Shown: piece by piece, positions 41,804-51,244 of the stretch
How the letters are laid out: each line of letters begins with the position of its first letter
Position numbering within the stretch: position 1 is the first letter of the stretch
Source of the DNA: an uncultured Clostridia bacterium
GTDB taxonomy: Bacteria > Bacillota > Clostridia > TANB77 > CAG-508
DNA: 64,000 nucleotides
Direction of reading: 5' to 3'
NCBI GenBank assembly: GCA_934149075.1
Contig: CAKPDR010000006.1
Coordinates: 1-64,000 of the forward strand
Program-made: the position numbers and the translations under genes
Notes under the pieces: model-generated
Told to the model about the DNA's origin: nothing
Database searches by the model: none
The model's input: the letters and a program-made list of their open reading frames with translations, nothing else

Positions 41804-44599
41804 ATGGAAAAACAATGGTTTAACAAACAAGTAAAAGATGTTGAAACAGAACTAGGAACAGACTTAGAAAAAGGACTTAGCAACAGCCAAGTAGAAGAAC
41901 ATAAGAGCAAATACGGATTAAACGAACTGCAAGAGAAAAAGAAAGAATCTTTATTAAAAAAATTTATAGATCAATTTAAAGATTTCTCAATAATAGTTTT
42001 AATTATAGCAGCTATAGTATCAGGTGTTGTTGGAGTTGCACAGGGAGAAGGATTTACAGATACGATAGTAATATTAATTGTAGTTTTATTAAATGCTGTT
42101 ATAGGAGTTGCACAAGAAAGTAAAGCAGAAAAATCACTTGAAGCATTAAAAAAATTAAGTGAACATGCAGTAAAAGTTGTAAGAAATGGAAAAGAACAAG
42201 TTATTTCTGCAAAAGAATTAGTGCCTGGAGATTTAGTAATAATTGAAACTGGAGATTATGTATCAGCAGATTTAAGAATAATAGAGGCAGCAAATTTAAA
42301 ATCGCAAGAAAGTTCTTTAACAGGTGAATCTGTACCAGTTGAAAAAGAAACTGAAGCAATAGATGGAGAAGATGTTGGAATTGGTGATAGAAAAAATATG
42401 CTATTTTCATCAAGTTTAATTACATATGGTAGAGGAAAGGCTATTGTAGTTGAAACTGGTATGAATACAGAAGTAGGAAAAATAGCAGGAATGCTTAATG
42501 AAACAGAAAAACAGGAAACGCCTCTTCAAAGAAGATTAAATGGATTAGGAAAAACACTTGGAATTGCAGCATTAACAATATGCGCAGTAATATTTGTAAT
42601 AGGACTATTACAAGGTAAAGGTGTAATTGATATGTTTATGACAGCTGTATCACTTGCTGTAGCTGTAATACCAGAAGGATTAGCAGCAGTATCAACAATT
42701 GTATTAGCAATAGGTGTTCAAAAAATGGTTAAGAAAAATGCTATTGTTAAGAAATTACCTGCTGTTGAGACATTAGGAAATAGTACAGTTATATGTTCTG
42801 ATAAAACAGGAACATTAACACAAAATAAAATGACAGTTGAAAAAGTATTTTGTAATGATGTAACTGTTGATGTTGATAAAGTTGAAACAACAGACGATTT
42901 TAATAAATTAGTATATAACTGTATGCTATGTAATGACTCGAGATTACTTGAATCAGGAGAATTAGCAGGAGACCCTACAGAAACAGCTTTAGTTGATATG
43001 GCATTTAAATTAGATTATGAACAAGCAGTATATAGAGAAAATCCAAGAGTAGAAGAAGTACCATTTGATTCTGAAAGAAAATTGATGACTACTGTAAATG
43101 AGAATAATGGAAAATACATTGTTTATACAAAAGGTGGAGTTGATGAACTTTTAAGAAGATGTAATTCATATTTATTTAAGGGAGAAATAAGAACAAACTT
43201 AAATGAATATGCTGATTGGATAAGAAAAAATAATGAAGATATGGCAAAAGATGCTCTAAGAGTATTAGCATTTGCATATAAAGAAATTGACCATATGCCA
43301 TCAAAAGAAGAAATGAAAACAATTGAAAGTAACCTTATATTTGTTGGAATGGTTGGAATGATAGATCCACCAAGAGAAGAAGCTAAAAAAGCTGTTGAAA
43401 AGTGTAAACATGCAGGAATAAAAACTGTAATGATTACAGGTGACCATAAAATTACAGCAGTTGCAATTGCTAAAAAATTAGGAATATTAGAAAACGAAGA
43501 CGAAGCATTAACAGGATTAGAATTAGATAAAATATCTGACGAAGAATTAATCAAAAATGTAAGAAAATATTCGGTATATGCAAGAGTATCACCAGAACAT
43601 AAAGTTCGTATTGTAAAAGCTTGGCAAGCAAATGGCGAAGTAGTTGCTATGACAGGTGATGGTGTAAATGATAGCCCTGCATTAAAAACAGCAGACATTG
43701 GATGTGCAATGGGAAAAGTTGGAACAGAAGTTGCTAAAGAAGCAGCAGATGTTATTTTAACAGATGACAATTTTGCAACAATTGTATCAGCAGTTGAAGA
43801 AGGAAGACGTATATATGATAATATATTAAAAGTAATACAATTCCTAATTTCTTGTAATGTTGGTGAAGTTATTGTATTATTATTAGCAACATTATTTGCA
43901 CCTGTAATTGCAAATCATTTTGGAATAGATCCAACAATGTTACAAATATTATTACCAATTCATATTTTATGGATAAATCTTGTAACAGATACATTCCCAG
44001 CATTAGCATTAGCATTTGACCCTGCAAATAAAGATGTGATGAATAGAAAACCTGTAAAAAAAGACGAAGGAATATTCACAAAAGGTAGAACATTCAGAAT
44101 TATATACCAAGGTGCAATGATTGGATTACTTACCCTTGCAGCATTTTTAATTGGTTTATCAACACCAGACGATAAATTGCCTACAATGGTTAAATATGAA
44201 AATGAAGTAATAGCAGTTGAAGAAATTGATAATTTAGGGGAAGTGTTAGCAAATGGTGGAGAATATATATCTAAGGAAGAAATCAAAGTTGAGATTGGTC
44301 AAACAATGGCATTTGTAGTATTGGCACTTTCAGAATTAACTCATGTATTTAATGTACGTGATAAGAAAAATTCAATATTTAAAACAGGAATATTTGGAAA
44401 CCCAATATTAATAGGGGCAGTTCTTTCTTCAGCATTTTTAATGCTAGTAATATTATTTGTACCTGCTTTAAGACATATATTTAGTATTCCAATATTGCCA
44501 ATGAATAATATTGTAGAAACAATTGCATTAATACTTGCACCATTGGTTATTGTTGAAATTATGAAATTATTTAAAATAAATACAGTGAAGGGAGAATAA
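41804..44599 (+). CDS. P-type cation ATPase (P2A type), likely Mn2+/Ca2+ export
   Basis: Ion pump of 931 aa with about ten membrane helices. Hallmarks are the actuator motif LTGESVPV near residue 171, PEGLAA in helix 4 near 288, DKTGTLTQNKMT with the phosphorylated Asp near 332, the nucleotide site KGGVDELLRRC near 443, TGDGVNDSPALK near 615, and an M5-M6 region typical of SERCA-like P2A pumps. GAAAGGAAAG lies 8 nt before the ATG. The upstream yybP-ykoY riboswitch points to induction by Mn2+ and a role in exporting it, as for YoaB; by sequence alone it would be called a calcium-transporting ATPase. A phosphodiesterase gene follows 3 bp later. Confidence 0.92.
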   Translation: MEKQWFNKQVKDVETELGTDLEKGLSNSQVEEHKSKYGLNELQEKKKESLLKKFIDQFKDFSIIVLIIAAIVSGVVGVAQGEGFTDTIVILIVVLLNAVIGVAQESKAEKSLEALKKLSEHAVKVVRNGKEQVISAKELVPGDLVIIETGDYVSADLRIIEAANLKSQESSLTGESVPVEKETEAIDGEDVGIGDRKNMLFSSSLITYGRGKAIVVETGMNTEVGKIAGMLNETEKQETPLQRRLNGLGKTLGIAALTICAVIFVIGLLQGKGVIDMFMTAVSLAVAVIPEGLAAVSTIVLAIGVQKMVKKNAIVKKLPAVETLGNSTVICSDKTGTLTQNKMTVEKVFCNDVTVDVDKVETTDDFNKLVYNCMLCNDSRLLESGELAGDPTETALVDMAFKLDYEQAVYRENPRVEEVPFDSERKLMTTVNENNGKYIVYTKGGVDELLRRCNSYLFKGEIRTNLNEYADWIRKNNEDMAKDALRVLAFAYKEIDHMPSKEEMKTIESNLIFVGMVGMIDPPREEAKKAVEKCKHAGIKTVMITGDHKITAVAIAKKLGILENEDEALTGLELDKISDEELIKNVRKYSVYARVSPEHKVRIVKAWQANGEVVAMTGDGVNDSPALKTADIGCAMGKVGTEVAKEAADVILTDDNFATIVSAVEEGRRIYDNILKVIQFLISCNVGEVIVLLLATLFAPVIANHFGIDPTMLQILLPIHILWINLVTDTFPALALAFDPANKDVMNRKPVKKDEGIFTKGRTFRIIYQGAMIGLLTLAAFLIGLSTPDDKLPTMVKYENEVIAVEEIDNLGEVLANGGEYISKEEIKVEIGQTMAFVVLALSELTHVFNVRDKKNSIFKTGIFGNPILIGAVLSSAFLMLVILFVPALRHIFSIPILPMNNIVETIALILAPLVIVEIMKLFKINTVKGE

Positions 44600-44602
44600 A
44601 AT

Positions 44603-45139
44603 ATGAAAATTTTAGTAGTATCAGATATACATGGTTCATACTATTATGCGAAAAAATTTAAAGAAATATATGAAAAAGAAAATCCAGATAAAATTATTCT
44701 TTTAGGAGACTTATATTATCATGGACCAAGAAATTCTTTAACTGAAGAATATGACCCAATGAAAGTTGCCGGAATTTTAAATGATTATAAAGATAAAATA
44801 TTATGTACAAGAGGAAATTGTGATGCAGAAGTTGATGAAATGATTTCTGATTTTAAATTTAATGATAATATTGAATTAACAATTGATGGAATAAGATTTT
44901 TCTTTACACATGGTCATGTATATAATATGGATAATGTTCCTGAAAATATAGATGTGCTAGTTTTTGGACATTTTCATACAGGTTTTATAGAAGAAGAAAA
45001 TGGAGTTATTTTTGTAAATAGTGGTTCAATTTCTTTGCCTAAAAATAATACAGCTCATAGTTATTTGATTATTGAAGATAAGAATATTATTTTAAAAGAT
45101 GTTGATGGAAATGAAATTAAAGAATTGAAGTTGAAATAG
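44603..45139 (+). CDS. Metallophosphoesterase of the YfcE/MJ0936 family
   Basis: Phosphodiesterase of 178 aa with a binuclear metal site. Motifs in order are VVSDIHGS (D8, H10), LLGDLYYHG, TRGNCDAEVDE (GNC/H), THGHVYN and FGHFHTGF. This matches YfcE/YvnB-type bacterial phosphodiesterases acting on small phosphodiesters; some need Mn2+ or Ni2+. It starts 3 bp after the ATPase stop, so the two are co-transcribed and probably both respond to the riboswitch. A Mn2+-dependent enzyme behind a Mn2+ riboswitch is plausible. The terminator is at 45154-45187. Confidence 0.9.
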   Translation: MKILVVSDIHGSYYYAKKFKEIYEKENPDKIILLGDLYYHGPRNSLTEEYDPMKVAGILNDYKDKILCTRGNCDAEVDEMISDFKFNDNIELTIDGIRFFFTHGHVYNMDNVPENIDVLVFGHFHTGFIEEENGVIFVNSGSISLPKNNTAHSYLIIEDKNIILKDVDGNEIKELKLK

Positions 45140-45153
45140 AAATAAAAATAGAA

Positions 45154-45187
45154 GTCCACTGTAAATGTCTACAGTGGGCGTTTTTTC
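45154..45187 (+). terminator. Rho-independent terminator after the phosphodiesterase
   Basis: GTCCACTGTA pairs with TACAGTGGGC (one wobble) around a 6-nt loop, followed by six T. Confidence 0.9.
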
Positions 45188-45200
45188 TACAAATAGAAAG

Positions 45201-45911
45201 TTATTTATTAGAATTGTCATCAATACATTTGTCAGTATTGCTTTCACATATTTTTGGTGGCTCTTTAAAACTCAAATACCAATTCATACCATTATTGTTT
45301 TGTTCAATATAATTTAGACGTTCCTGTAATTGAGAATAAGTTTTTGGTGGAGACATAATTACAGGTTGATCAGGCATCCAATTTGCAGGAGTAGAACTTT
45401 TAGAACAATCCGACATTTGTAAAGCTTGAATAATTCTCAATATCTCTGGTATAAATCGACCAATGTTTAGAGGATATACAAGTATAACTCTAACAATTCC
45501 TTTATCATCAATAATAAATACGTTTCTAACAGTTTCGGTTGTGCTAATATCATTAGAAATCATACCATATTTTCTGGCAATTGTACCATTTCTGTCTGCA
45601 ACTATAGGAAATGGTAAAACAATTCCAGTCATGCAATAAATATCATGCATCCATGCTAAGTGTGATGCATTACTGTCTATACTTAAACCTAATAAACAGG
45701 TATTTATCTTTTCAAAATATGGGCATGCATTTGCAAATGCAATCATTTCTGTTGTGCAGACAGGGGTAAAATCTCCTGGGTGTGAGAAGAATACTAGCCA
45801 TTTTCCTTTATAATCATCAAGTTTAACAGGTCCATATGTAGTTTCTACTACAAAGTCTGGAGCACGTTGACCAATTTTTACATTTCCATTCATCATTAAT
45901 TCATAATCCAT
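45201..45911 (-). CDS. Peroxiredoxin, Prx6-like (1-Cys) subgroup
   Basis: Thiol peroxidase of 236 aa that reduces hydrogen peroxide and alkyl hydroperoxides. The catalytic motif PGDFTPVCTTE near residue 42-52 carries the peroxidatic Cys. The DYKGKWLVFFSHP lead-in and long C-terminal arm (residues 165-236, with GRFIPEILRIIQALQ) are typical of archaeal/Prx6-type enzymes. Extra cysteines at 65, 74, 98 and near the C-terminus are present. GAAAGGAG is about 7 nt before the ATG on the - strand. The gene stands alone, convergent with the ATPase operon and divergent from the HAM1-like gene. Confidence 0.95.
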   Translation of the reverse strand: MDYELMMNGNVKIGQRAPDFVVETTYGPVKLDDYKGKWLVFFSHPGDFTPVCTTEMIAFANACPYFEKINTCLLGLSIDSNASHLAWMHDIYCMTGIVLPFPIVADRNGTIARKYGMISNDISTTETVRNVFIIDDKGIVRVILVYPLNIGRFIPEILRIIQALQMSDCSKSSTPANWMPDQPVIMSPPKTYSQLQERLNYIEQNNNGMNWYLSFKEPPKICESNTDKCIDDNSNK

Positions 45912-46055
45912 ATCAGACTCCTTTCATTTTTATATAATATTAAGAAAAATAAAAATAGTGATAAATATAGAGAGAATCATTGAAAATATATTATTTTTAC
46001 TATATAATCATATCAACCAATGAATATATCAAAAAAGAGTTAGGAGAAAATAAAG

Positions 46056-46628
46056 ATGGAAAATGAAATTGTATTTGTAACACATAATAAAGGAAAAATA
46101 AAATCAGCAGAAAAATATTTTAAAAACTTAAAGTTTACAACATTTAATTATGAATTAGATGAACCAAGAAGTGATGATATAAAGGAAATTGCAACAGCTA
46201 AAGTTAAACAAGCTTATGAAATTGTCAAAAGACCATGTATTGCATTAGATACAGATTTTAGAATAGAAGAATTAAATGGTTTTCCTAGAGCATTTGTAAA
46301 TTTTTCTTTAGAAACAATTGGAATAGATGGAATACTGAAATTGATGGAAGGCAAAGAAAAAAGAACATGTGCATTTAATGAATGTTTAGCATATCATGAT
46401 GGAAGAGAAATACATTATTTTTATGGTAAACATCCAGGAAATTTAGCGTTTGAGAAAAAGGGAATAAATAGAGAAGAAAAGTGGTCTGATTTATGGTATG
46501 TATTTAAACCAGATGGTTTTGATACAACTCTTGCAGAGATGAGTTCAGAAGAAAGAGAAAATCGAAGAAAAAAAGATGGTTCTGTTCAAGCTATGCAAGA
46601 ATTTGCAAAATGGTATGAACAAATATAA
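46056..46628 (+). CDS. HAM1/RdgB-family non-canonical purine NTP pyrophosphatase
   Basis: House-cleaning enzyme (190 aa) that hydrolyses ITP, XTP and similar nucleotides. The N-terminus VTHNKGKIKSAEKYF is the family nucleotide-binding motif (TxNxxK). LDTDFRIEELNGFPRAFVNF corresponds to the catalytic region, with D and E residues, and KWSDLWYVFKPDGFD to the distal substrate loop. It resembles the shorter non-canonical RdgB variants more than classical RdgB: the usual EDSGL reads LDTDF and the length is slightly short. AGGAGAA lies 8-9 nt before the ATG. It is alone in its orientation group. Confidence 0.88.
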   Translation: MENEIVFVTHNKGKIKSAEKYFKNLKFTTFNYELDEPRSDDIKEIATAKVKQAYEIVKRPCIALDTDFRIEELNGFPRAFVNFSLETIGIDGILKLMEGKEKRTCAFNECLAYHDGREIHYFYGKHPGNLAFEKKGINREEKWSDLWYVFKPDGFDTTLAEMSSEERENRRKKDGSVQAMQEFAKWYEQI

Positions 46629-46637
46629 CAATTCATA

Positions 46638-46666
46638 TTGACTTCTAAAATTCAAATTATTATAAT
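46638..46666 (+). promoter_or_regulatory. SigA promoter of the aldolase gene
   Basis: TTGACT (46638-46643), 17-bp spacer, TATAAT (46661-46666). Confidence 0.92.
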
Positions 46667-46702
46667 GTAGGTAAATTATAAATTGAAAGGTGGTTAATAA
46701 AA

Positions 46703-47590
46703 ATGAATAATGAAATGTATGAAATTATAAAGAATGGACAAGGTTTTATAGCAGCCTTAGATCAAAGTGGAGGAAGTAGTAGTAAAACTTTAAAAGCATA
46801 TGGAATTCCAGAAAGCGAATATAGTACAGAAGAAGAAATGTTTAACTTAATACATGAAATGAGAAAAAGAGTATTTACAAGTAAATCATTTACAAATGAG
46901 CATATATTAGGAGCAATATTATTTGAAAAAACAATGCTATCAAAAGTAAATGATGAGTTTACAGCAGATTACTTATGGAATCAAAAACATATTGTATCAT
47001 TCTTGAAAGTAGATAAAGGACTTCAAGAAGAAAAAGATGGAGTAAAATTAATGAAACCAATTCCAGAACTTGAAATGGAATTAAAAGAAGCAAATGAAAA
47101 ACATGTATTTGGAACAAAAATGAGATCAGTAATATATGAACCAAATGTGGAAGGAATAAAGGAAATAGTTGCTCAACAATTCGAATTTGCTAAAATAATT
47201 TGCAATGCAGGTTTAGTACCAATTATTGAACCAGAAGTAGATATAAATGCACCAGAAAAAGAAAAATGTGAAGAAATATTAAAAGAAGAAATCAAGAAGA
47301 AATTAGAAAATTGGAACAGTGAAGATAAAATAATGTTTAAATTTACAATTCCAACAGTTGCAAATCATTATTTAGATTTATATGATTATGAATGTGTTGT
47401 AAGAATTGTTGCTTTATCAGGTGGATATGATACAGAAAAAGCTGTTGAATTATTAGCTAAAAATAATAGAATGATTGCAAGTTTCTCAAGAGCATTATTA
47501 CAAGATTTAAATGCAAATCAATCACAAGAAGAATTTGATACAAAATTAAATGATGTAATAGTAAAAATTTATAATGCTTCAATTTCTTAA
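46703..47590 (+). CDS. Class I fructose-1,6-bisphosphate aldolase
   Basis: Schiff-base aldolase of 295 aa in glycolysis and gluconeogenesis. It starts with GQGFIAALDQSGGSSSKTLK, the class I bacterial hallmark. The substrate region LGAILFEKTM, the VPIIEPEVDI segment with a catalytic Glu, and FKFTIPTV with the probable Schiff-base Lys near residue 213 are visible. AAAGGTGG lies about 8 nt before the ATG, and the gene has a consensus promoter and a terminator. Class I rather than class II aldolase is found in a minority of Clostridia. Confidence 0.94.
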   Translation: MNNEMYEIIKNGQGFIAALDQSGGSSSKTLKAYGIPESEYSTEEEMFNLIHEMRKRVFTSKSFTNEHILGAILFEKTMLSKVNDEFTADYLWNQKHIVSFLKVDKGLQEEKDGVKLMKPIPELEMELKEANEKHVFGTKMRSVIYEPNVEGIKEIVAQQFEFAKIICNAGLVPIIEPEVDINAPEKEKCEEILKEEIKKKLENWNSEDKIMFKFTIPTVANHYLDLYDYECVVRIVALSGGYDTEKAVELLAKNNRMIASFSRALLQDLNANQSQEEFDTKLNDVIVKIYNASIS

Positions 47591-47641
47591 GATATTAGAA
47601 AATCTGATTATCATTTCACAGGAAGAATAGAGTTTCTTTAG

Positions 47642-47683
47642 AAAATAGACCCTTAGTAATACTGAGGGTCTATTTTGTGTTTT
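47642..47683 (+). terminator. Rho-independent terminator after the aldolase gene
   Basis: AAAATAGACCCTTAG pairs with CTGAGGGTCTATTTT around a short loop, followed by GTG and a T-run. Confidence 0.92.
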
Positions 47684-47736
47684 TTCCATATTATTATAAA
47701 TGAATTATAGTAACAATTTCTTTTACACTTAAAACC

Positions 47737-47765
47737 TTGACATAAAGTAAAAAATATGAGAAAAT
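47737..47765 (+). promoter_or_regulatory. Possible promoter of scpB
   Basis: TTGACA (47737-47742), 17-bp spacer, GAAAAT (47760-47765). The -35 is perfect and the -10 weak. Confidence 0.5.
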
Positions 47766-47800
47766 AGAGCCGTTAAAATAAAGAGTAGGAATGATAAAAA

Positions 47801-48409
47801 ATGGAAATACAAAAAATAAAAGAAACAATAGAAGCAATACTATTTGCTGTTGGAAGAATGGTAACAATAGAAGAATTAGTATTAGCATTAGAAATAGACA
47901 AAAATCAACTTGAAGAGATAATAGAAAACATGAAAGAAGACTACAAAACAAGAGGAATAGAATTAATAAAAACAGAAAACGGATATCAATTATGCACGAA
48001 AAAAGAATATTATGAATACATATATCCAATTTTAGATAAAAGAACAAAACCAAATCTATCAACAGCAGCATTAGAAACACTTGCTATAATTGCATATAAC
48101 CAAAGAACAACAAGAGCAGAAATAGAGGCAATAAGAGGTGTAAATAGTGATGCAACAATATATAAATTATTAGATTATGGCTTAATAGAGGATGCGGGAA
48201 AAGCAGACTTGCCTGGAAGACCAACAACATATAAAACGACAACAGAATTTTTGAAGATGTTTGGATATGAGAGCTTGGCAAATTTACCTGAATTACCAAG
48301 ATATAAACTTGATGCAAATAGACAAGTTGTAATTGATGAATTAATAGAAGAGGCTCCTATGCCCGAAAAGGGTGAGCAAGAGTTAGAAAATAGTAATAAA
48401 GAAGAATAG
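47801..48409 (+). CDS. scpB: Segregation and condensation protein ScpB
   Basis: Kleisin-associated partner of SMC-ScpA in chromosome condensation, 202 aa. Two winged-helix domains are evident: IKETIEAILFAVGRMVTIEE near the start, and LSTAALETLAIIAYNQRTTRAEIEAIRGVNSD near residue 90, followed by the conserved GRPTTYKTTTEFLKMFG. The C-terminal 40 residues are acidic. scpA, the usual upstream partner, is not in the window. A co-oriented proS starts 22 bp downstream. Confidence 0.95.
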   Translation: MEIQKIKETIEAILFAVGRMVTIEELVLALEIDKNQLEEIIENMKEDYKTRGIELIKTENGYQLCTKKEYYEYIYPILDKRTKPNLSTAALETLAIIAYNQRTTRAEIEAIRGVNSDATIYKLLDYGLIEDAGKADLPGRPTTYKTTTEFLKMFGYESLANLPELPRYKLDANRQVVIDELIEEAPMPEKGEQELENSNKEE

Positions 48410-48431
48410 AAAGTAAAAAAGGAGAATCATT

Positions 48432-49871
48432 ATGGAAGATAATAAAAATTATGTAAAAGAAATTACAAATATAGATGACGATTTTGCACAATGGTATACA
48501 GATATTGTTATAAAAGCGGAATTAGCAGATTATACAGATACTAAAGGATGTATAGCAATAAGACCATATGGATATGCAATATGGGAAAATATTCAAAATT
48601 ATGCTGATAAAAAATTTAAAGAAACAGGAGTACAAAATACATATTTTCCTGTATTAATACCAGAAAGTTTATTACAAAAAGAAAAAGATCATGTTGAAGG
48701 ATTTGCACCAGAAGTTGCTTGGGTAACAGAAGCAGGTGGAGAAAAATTAGATGAAAGACTATGTATAAGGCCAACATCTGAAACAATAATAACAACAATG
48801 TATTCAAAATGGCTAAAATCATGGGCTGATTTACCATTTGTATATAATCAATGGTGTAGTGTTTTAAGATGGGAAAAAGAAACAAGACCATTTTTACGTT
48901 CAAGAGAATTTTTATGGCAAGAGGGACATACAATACATGAAACAGCTGAAGAAGCTCAAAAAAGAACTTTACAAATGCTAGAAATTTATGCAGATGTTGC
49001 AGAAAATTTTTTAGCATTACCAGTGATAAAAGGAATAAAAACAGAATCAGAAAAATTTGCAGGAGCTGATGAAACATATACAATTGAAGCAATGACATAT
49101 GATGGAAAAGCTCTTCAATCTGGAACTTCGCATTATTTTGGACAAAATTTTACAAAACCATTTAATGTAAGATTTCAAAATAGAGAAGGAAAACAAGAGT
49201 ATGCTTATCAAACATCTTGGGGATTATCTACAAGATTGATTGGAGCTATAATAATGGCACATGGGGATGATAGAGGACTAAAACTACCACCAAAAGTAGC
49301 ACCAATACAAGTTGAAGTAATTCCTATAGCTCAACATAAAGAAGGAGTAGAAGAAAAAGTTTCAGAAATTTATCATAGACTAAAAACAAAATTTAGAGTA
49401 GAAGCAGATTTTAGAAGAAAGGTATCACCAGGAGTTAAATTCAATGATTCAGAAATGAGAGGAATACCACTTAGATTAGAAATGGGACCAAGAGATATTG
49501 AAAATGGAGAATGTGTATTAGTTAGAAGAGATACATTTGAAAAAATAACAGTAAAATTAGATAATCTTGAAGAAACAATAACAAAATTATTAGATGAAAT
49601 TCAACAAAATATGTATGATACATGTAAAAAAAGAATGGAAGCCAAAACAACTATTGCGCACAATTTAGAAGAATTTCAAGCAAATATGAACAAAGAACAA
49701 GGATTTATTAAAGCAATGTGGTGTGGAAGTGCAGAATGTGAAGAAAAAATAAAAGAATTGACATCTGCAAAATCTAGATGTATACCATTTGAGCAAGAAC
49801 ATATTGGAGATACATGTGTATGTTGTGGTAAAAAAGCAGATAAAATGGTTATTTGGGGAAGACAATATTAA
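48432..49871 (+). CDS. proS: Prolyl-tRNA synthetase, eukaryote/archaeal-type (ProS type 3)
   Basis: Class II synthetase of 479 aa. It lacks the bacterial editing insertion and has the C-terminal zinc-binding extension of archaeal-type enzymes. Motif 2 is WEKETRPFLRSREFLWQEGHT near residue 155. The C-terminal block has CGSAECEEKIK, RCIPFEQ and CVCCGKKADKMVIWGRQY, with the Cys ligands and terminal Tyr. AAAGGAG lies 7 nt before the ATG. The gene follows scpB by 22 bp. No T-box precedes it here. Confidence 0.97.
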   Translation: MEDNKNYVKEITNIDDDFAQWYTDIVIKAELADYTDTKGCIAIRPYGYAIWENIQNYADKKFKETGVQNTYFPVLIPESLLQKEKDHVEGFAPEVAWVTEAGGEKLDERLCIRPTSETIITTMYSKWLKSWADLPFVYNQWCSVLRWEKETRPFLRSREFLWQEGHTIHETAEEAQKRTLQMLEIYADVAENFLALPVIKGIKTESEKFAGADETYTIEAMTYDGKALQSGTSHYFGQNFTKPFNVRFQNREGKQEYAYQTSWGLSTRLIGAIIMAHGDDRGLKLPPKVAPIQVEVIPIAQHKEGVEEKVSEIYHRLKTKFRVEADFRRKVSPGVKFNDSEMRGIPLRLEMGPRDIENGECVLVRRDTFEKITVKLDNLEETITKLLDEIQQNMYDTCKKRMEAKTTIAHNLEEFQANMNKEQGFIKAMWCGSAECEEKIKELTSAKSRCIPFEQEHIGDTCVCCGKKADKMVIWGRQY

Positions 49872-49904
49872 TGTGAATCTTTTGTAAAATCTTAATAAAA
49901 AGAG

Positions 49905-49933
49905 TTGTAAAAAAAGAAAAAAATTGATATACT
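49905..49933 (+). promoter_or_regulatory. Promoter of the Asp23-amaP-nusB-xseA operon
   Basis: TTGTAA (49905-49910), 17-bp spacer, TATACT (49928-49933). Confidence 0.72.
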
Positions 49934-49970
49934 ATAAAAGAAAAAAATTTATCTAAAGGAGGATAATAAT

Positions 49971-50423
49971 ATGGAAGAAAATCAGGAAGAAAAAAAAGAG
50001 GAAATAGTAGAGATTGAGGAAAATACAGAAGGAGCAAATGATGGAATAAAAATAGCAAATGATGTAGTAGCAGTAATAGCAGGTGTTGCTGTATCAGAAG
50101 TATCTGGTGTTGCAGGAATGGCTGGAGGATTCGCAGGAGGAATATCAGAAGTATTTAGTGGAAAGAAAAATTTATCAAAAGGAATAAAAGTAGATGCTGA
50201 CGAAAAAGAAGTAAAAATTGATGTAAACATTATAGTAGAATATGGTTCAAGAATTCCAGATGTAGCATTTGAAATTCAAAATAGAGTAAAAAAATCAGTA
50301 GAAAATATGACAGGACTAAAAGTTGCTGAAGTAAATGTTCATGTTCAAGGAGTAAGAACAGAAAAAGAAGAGAAAGAAGAAGAAAACAATATTGAAGAAA
50401 ATGAAGAGGAAAAAGAAGAATAA
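49971..50423 (+). CDS. Asp23/Gls24 family envelope stress protein
   Basis: Cytosolic protein of 150 aa that assembles under the membrane via AmaP. The central Asp23/YloU domain has IKIANDVVAVIAGVAVSEV and GVAGMAGGF, then KEVKIDVNIIVEYGSRIPDV, with the C-terminal VNVHVQGVR. N- and C-terminal tails are extremely Glu-rich. AAAGGAGG lies 8 nt before the ATG. AmaP and a DUF2273-like protein follow directly, forming the standard envelope stress module upstream of nusB. Confidence 0.94.
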   Translation: MEENQEEKKEEIVEIEENTEGANDGIKIANDVVAVIAGVAVSEVSGVAGMAGGFAGGISEVFSGKKNLSKGIKVDADEKEVKIDVNIIVEYGSRIPDVAFEIQNRVKKSVENMTGLKVAEVNVHVQGVRTEKEEKEEENNIEENEEEKEE

Positions 50424-50453
50424 CAAATTTGTACCAGGAGAGGATGAATTAAT

Positions 50454-51008
50454 ATGAAATTTTTAGAGAGATTTGCATTAATAGTATATTCATATATAAT
50501 AATTTTATTATCAGTAGTATTAAGTTTATTAGTATTTAATTGGATTGATTTTGGGGTAGTTACGGACATGATGCATGCATTAGTAACAGGAGCAGTATCA
50601 TCAAAAATAACATTAGGTGTAAGTGTTGTATTTATATTACTATCAATAAAATGCTTGTTTTTTGATGAAAAATCTAAAGAAAGAGTAAAAGAAACGCAAG
50701 GTGTATTATTAAAAAATGAAAATGGACAACTAATGATATCAAAAGAAACAATTGATAATATAGTAAAAAATGCAGTATCAGGATTTAATAATGTAAAAGA
50801 CTGTCATACAAGAATAGATGTAAATAGTGAAAATCAATTAAGAATAACATTATTTTTATCAGTATATGAAAATATAGTTATAAAAGAACTTGCAAGTAAT
50901 TTACAAAACAAGATAAAAGAAGAAGTAAAAAAAGTATCAGACTTAGATGTTCAAGAAGTTAATGTAAAAATAACAAGTTTGCAAGAAGTTAAAAAAAGTA
51001 AAGAATAG
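50454..51008 (+). CDS. amaP: Alkaline shock response membrane anchor protein AmaP
   Basis: Anchors Asp23 at the cell membrane, 184 aa. Two membrane helices at about residues 6-28 (FALIVYSYIIILLSVVLSLLVF in two parts) and 48-66 flank a short extracellular loop. The C-terminal cytosolic domain (about 75-180, TIDNIVKNAVSGFNNVKD and VQEVNVKITSL) resembles the Asp23 fold. GGAGAGGA lies 8 nt before the ATG. Confidence 0.9.
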   Translation: MKFLERFALIVYSYIIILLSVVLSLLVFNWIDFGVVTDMMHALVTGAVSSKITLGVSVVFILLSIKCLFFDEKSKERVKETQGVLLKNENGQLMISKETIDNIVKNAVSGFNNVKDCHTRIDVNSENQLRITLFLSVYENIVIKELASNLQNKIKEEVKKVSDLDVQEVNVKITSLQEVKKSKE

Positions 51009-51019
51009 GATGATAGAAA

Positions 51020-51223
51020 ATGGAAAGTTTTAAAGAATTTTTATCTAAATATTTAGGAGCAATAATTGGAGTTATAGTTGCAATATTGATATTGTGTACA
51101 AGACTATATGAATTAATGATAGGAATTGTACTTATATTAATGGGAGCATTTGTTGGAAATTATGTTCAAAAAAATAAAGATGAAGTAAAAATCAAATTGA
51201 AAAATTTTATTGATAGATTATAA
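51020..51223 (+). CDS. Small two-helix membrane protein, DUF2273 type
   Basis: A 67-aa protein with two hydrophobic segments (LGAIIGVIVAILILCTRLYE and LMIGIVLILMGAFVGNYVQ) and a basic C-terminus. Such DUF2273 proteins accompany Asp23 and AmaP in Bacillota, and the order here is Asp23-AmaP-DUF2273. AGGATGA lies about 7 nt before the ATG. nusB follows 21 bp downstream. Confidence 0.88.
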   Translation: MESFKEFLSKYLGAIIGVIVAILILCTRLYELMIGIVLILMGAFVGNYVQKNKDEVKIKLKNFIDRL

Positions 51224-51244
51224 TGAGAGGAGAAAACTATCAAA

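Noticed and set aside
43123..43770. A 215-codon open frame on the - strand inside the P-type ATPase
   Set aside because: It is the antisense shadow of the conserved ATP-binding and GDGVND region.
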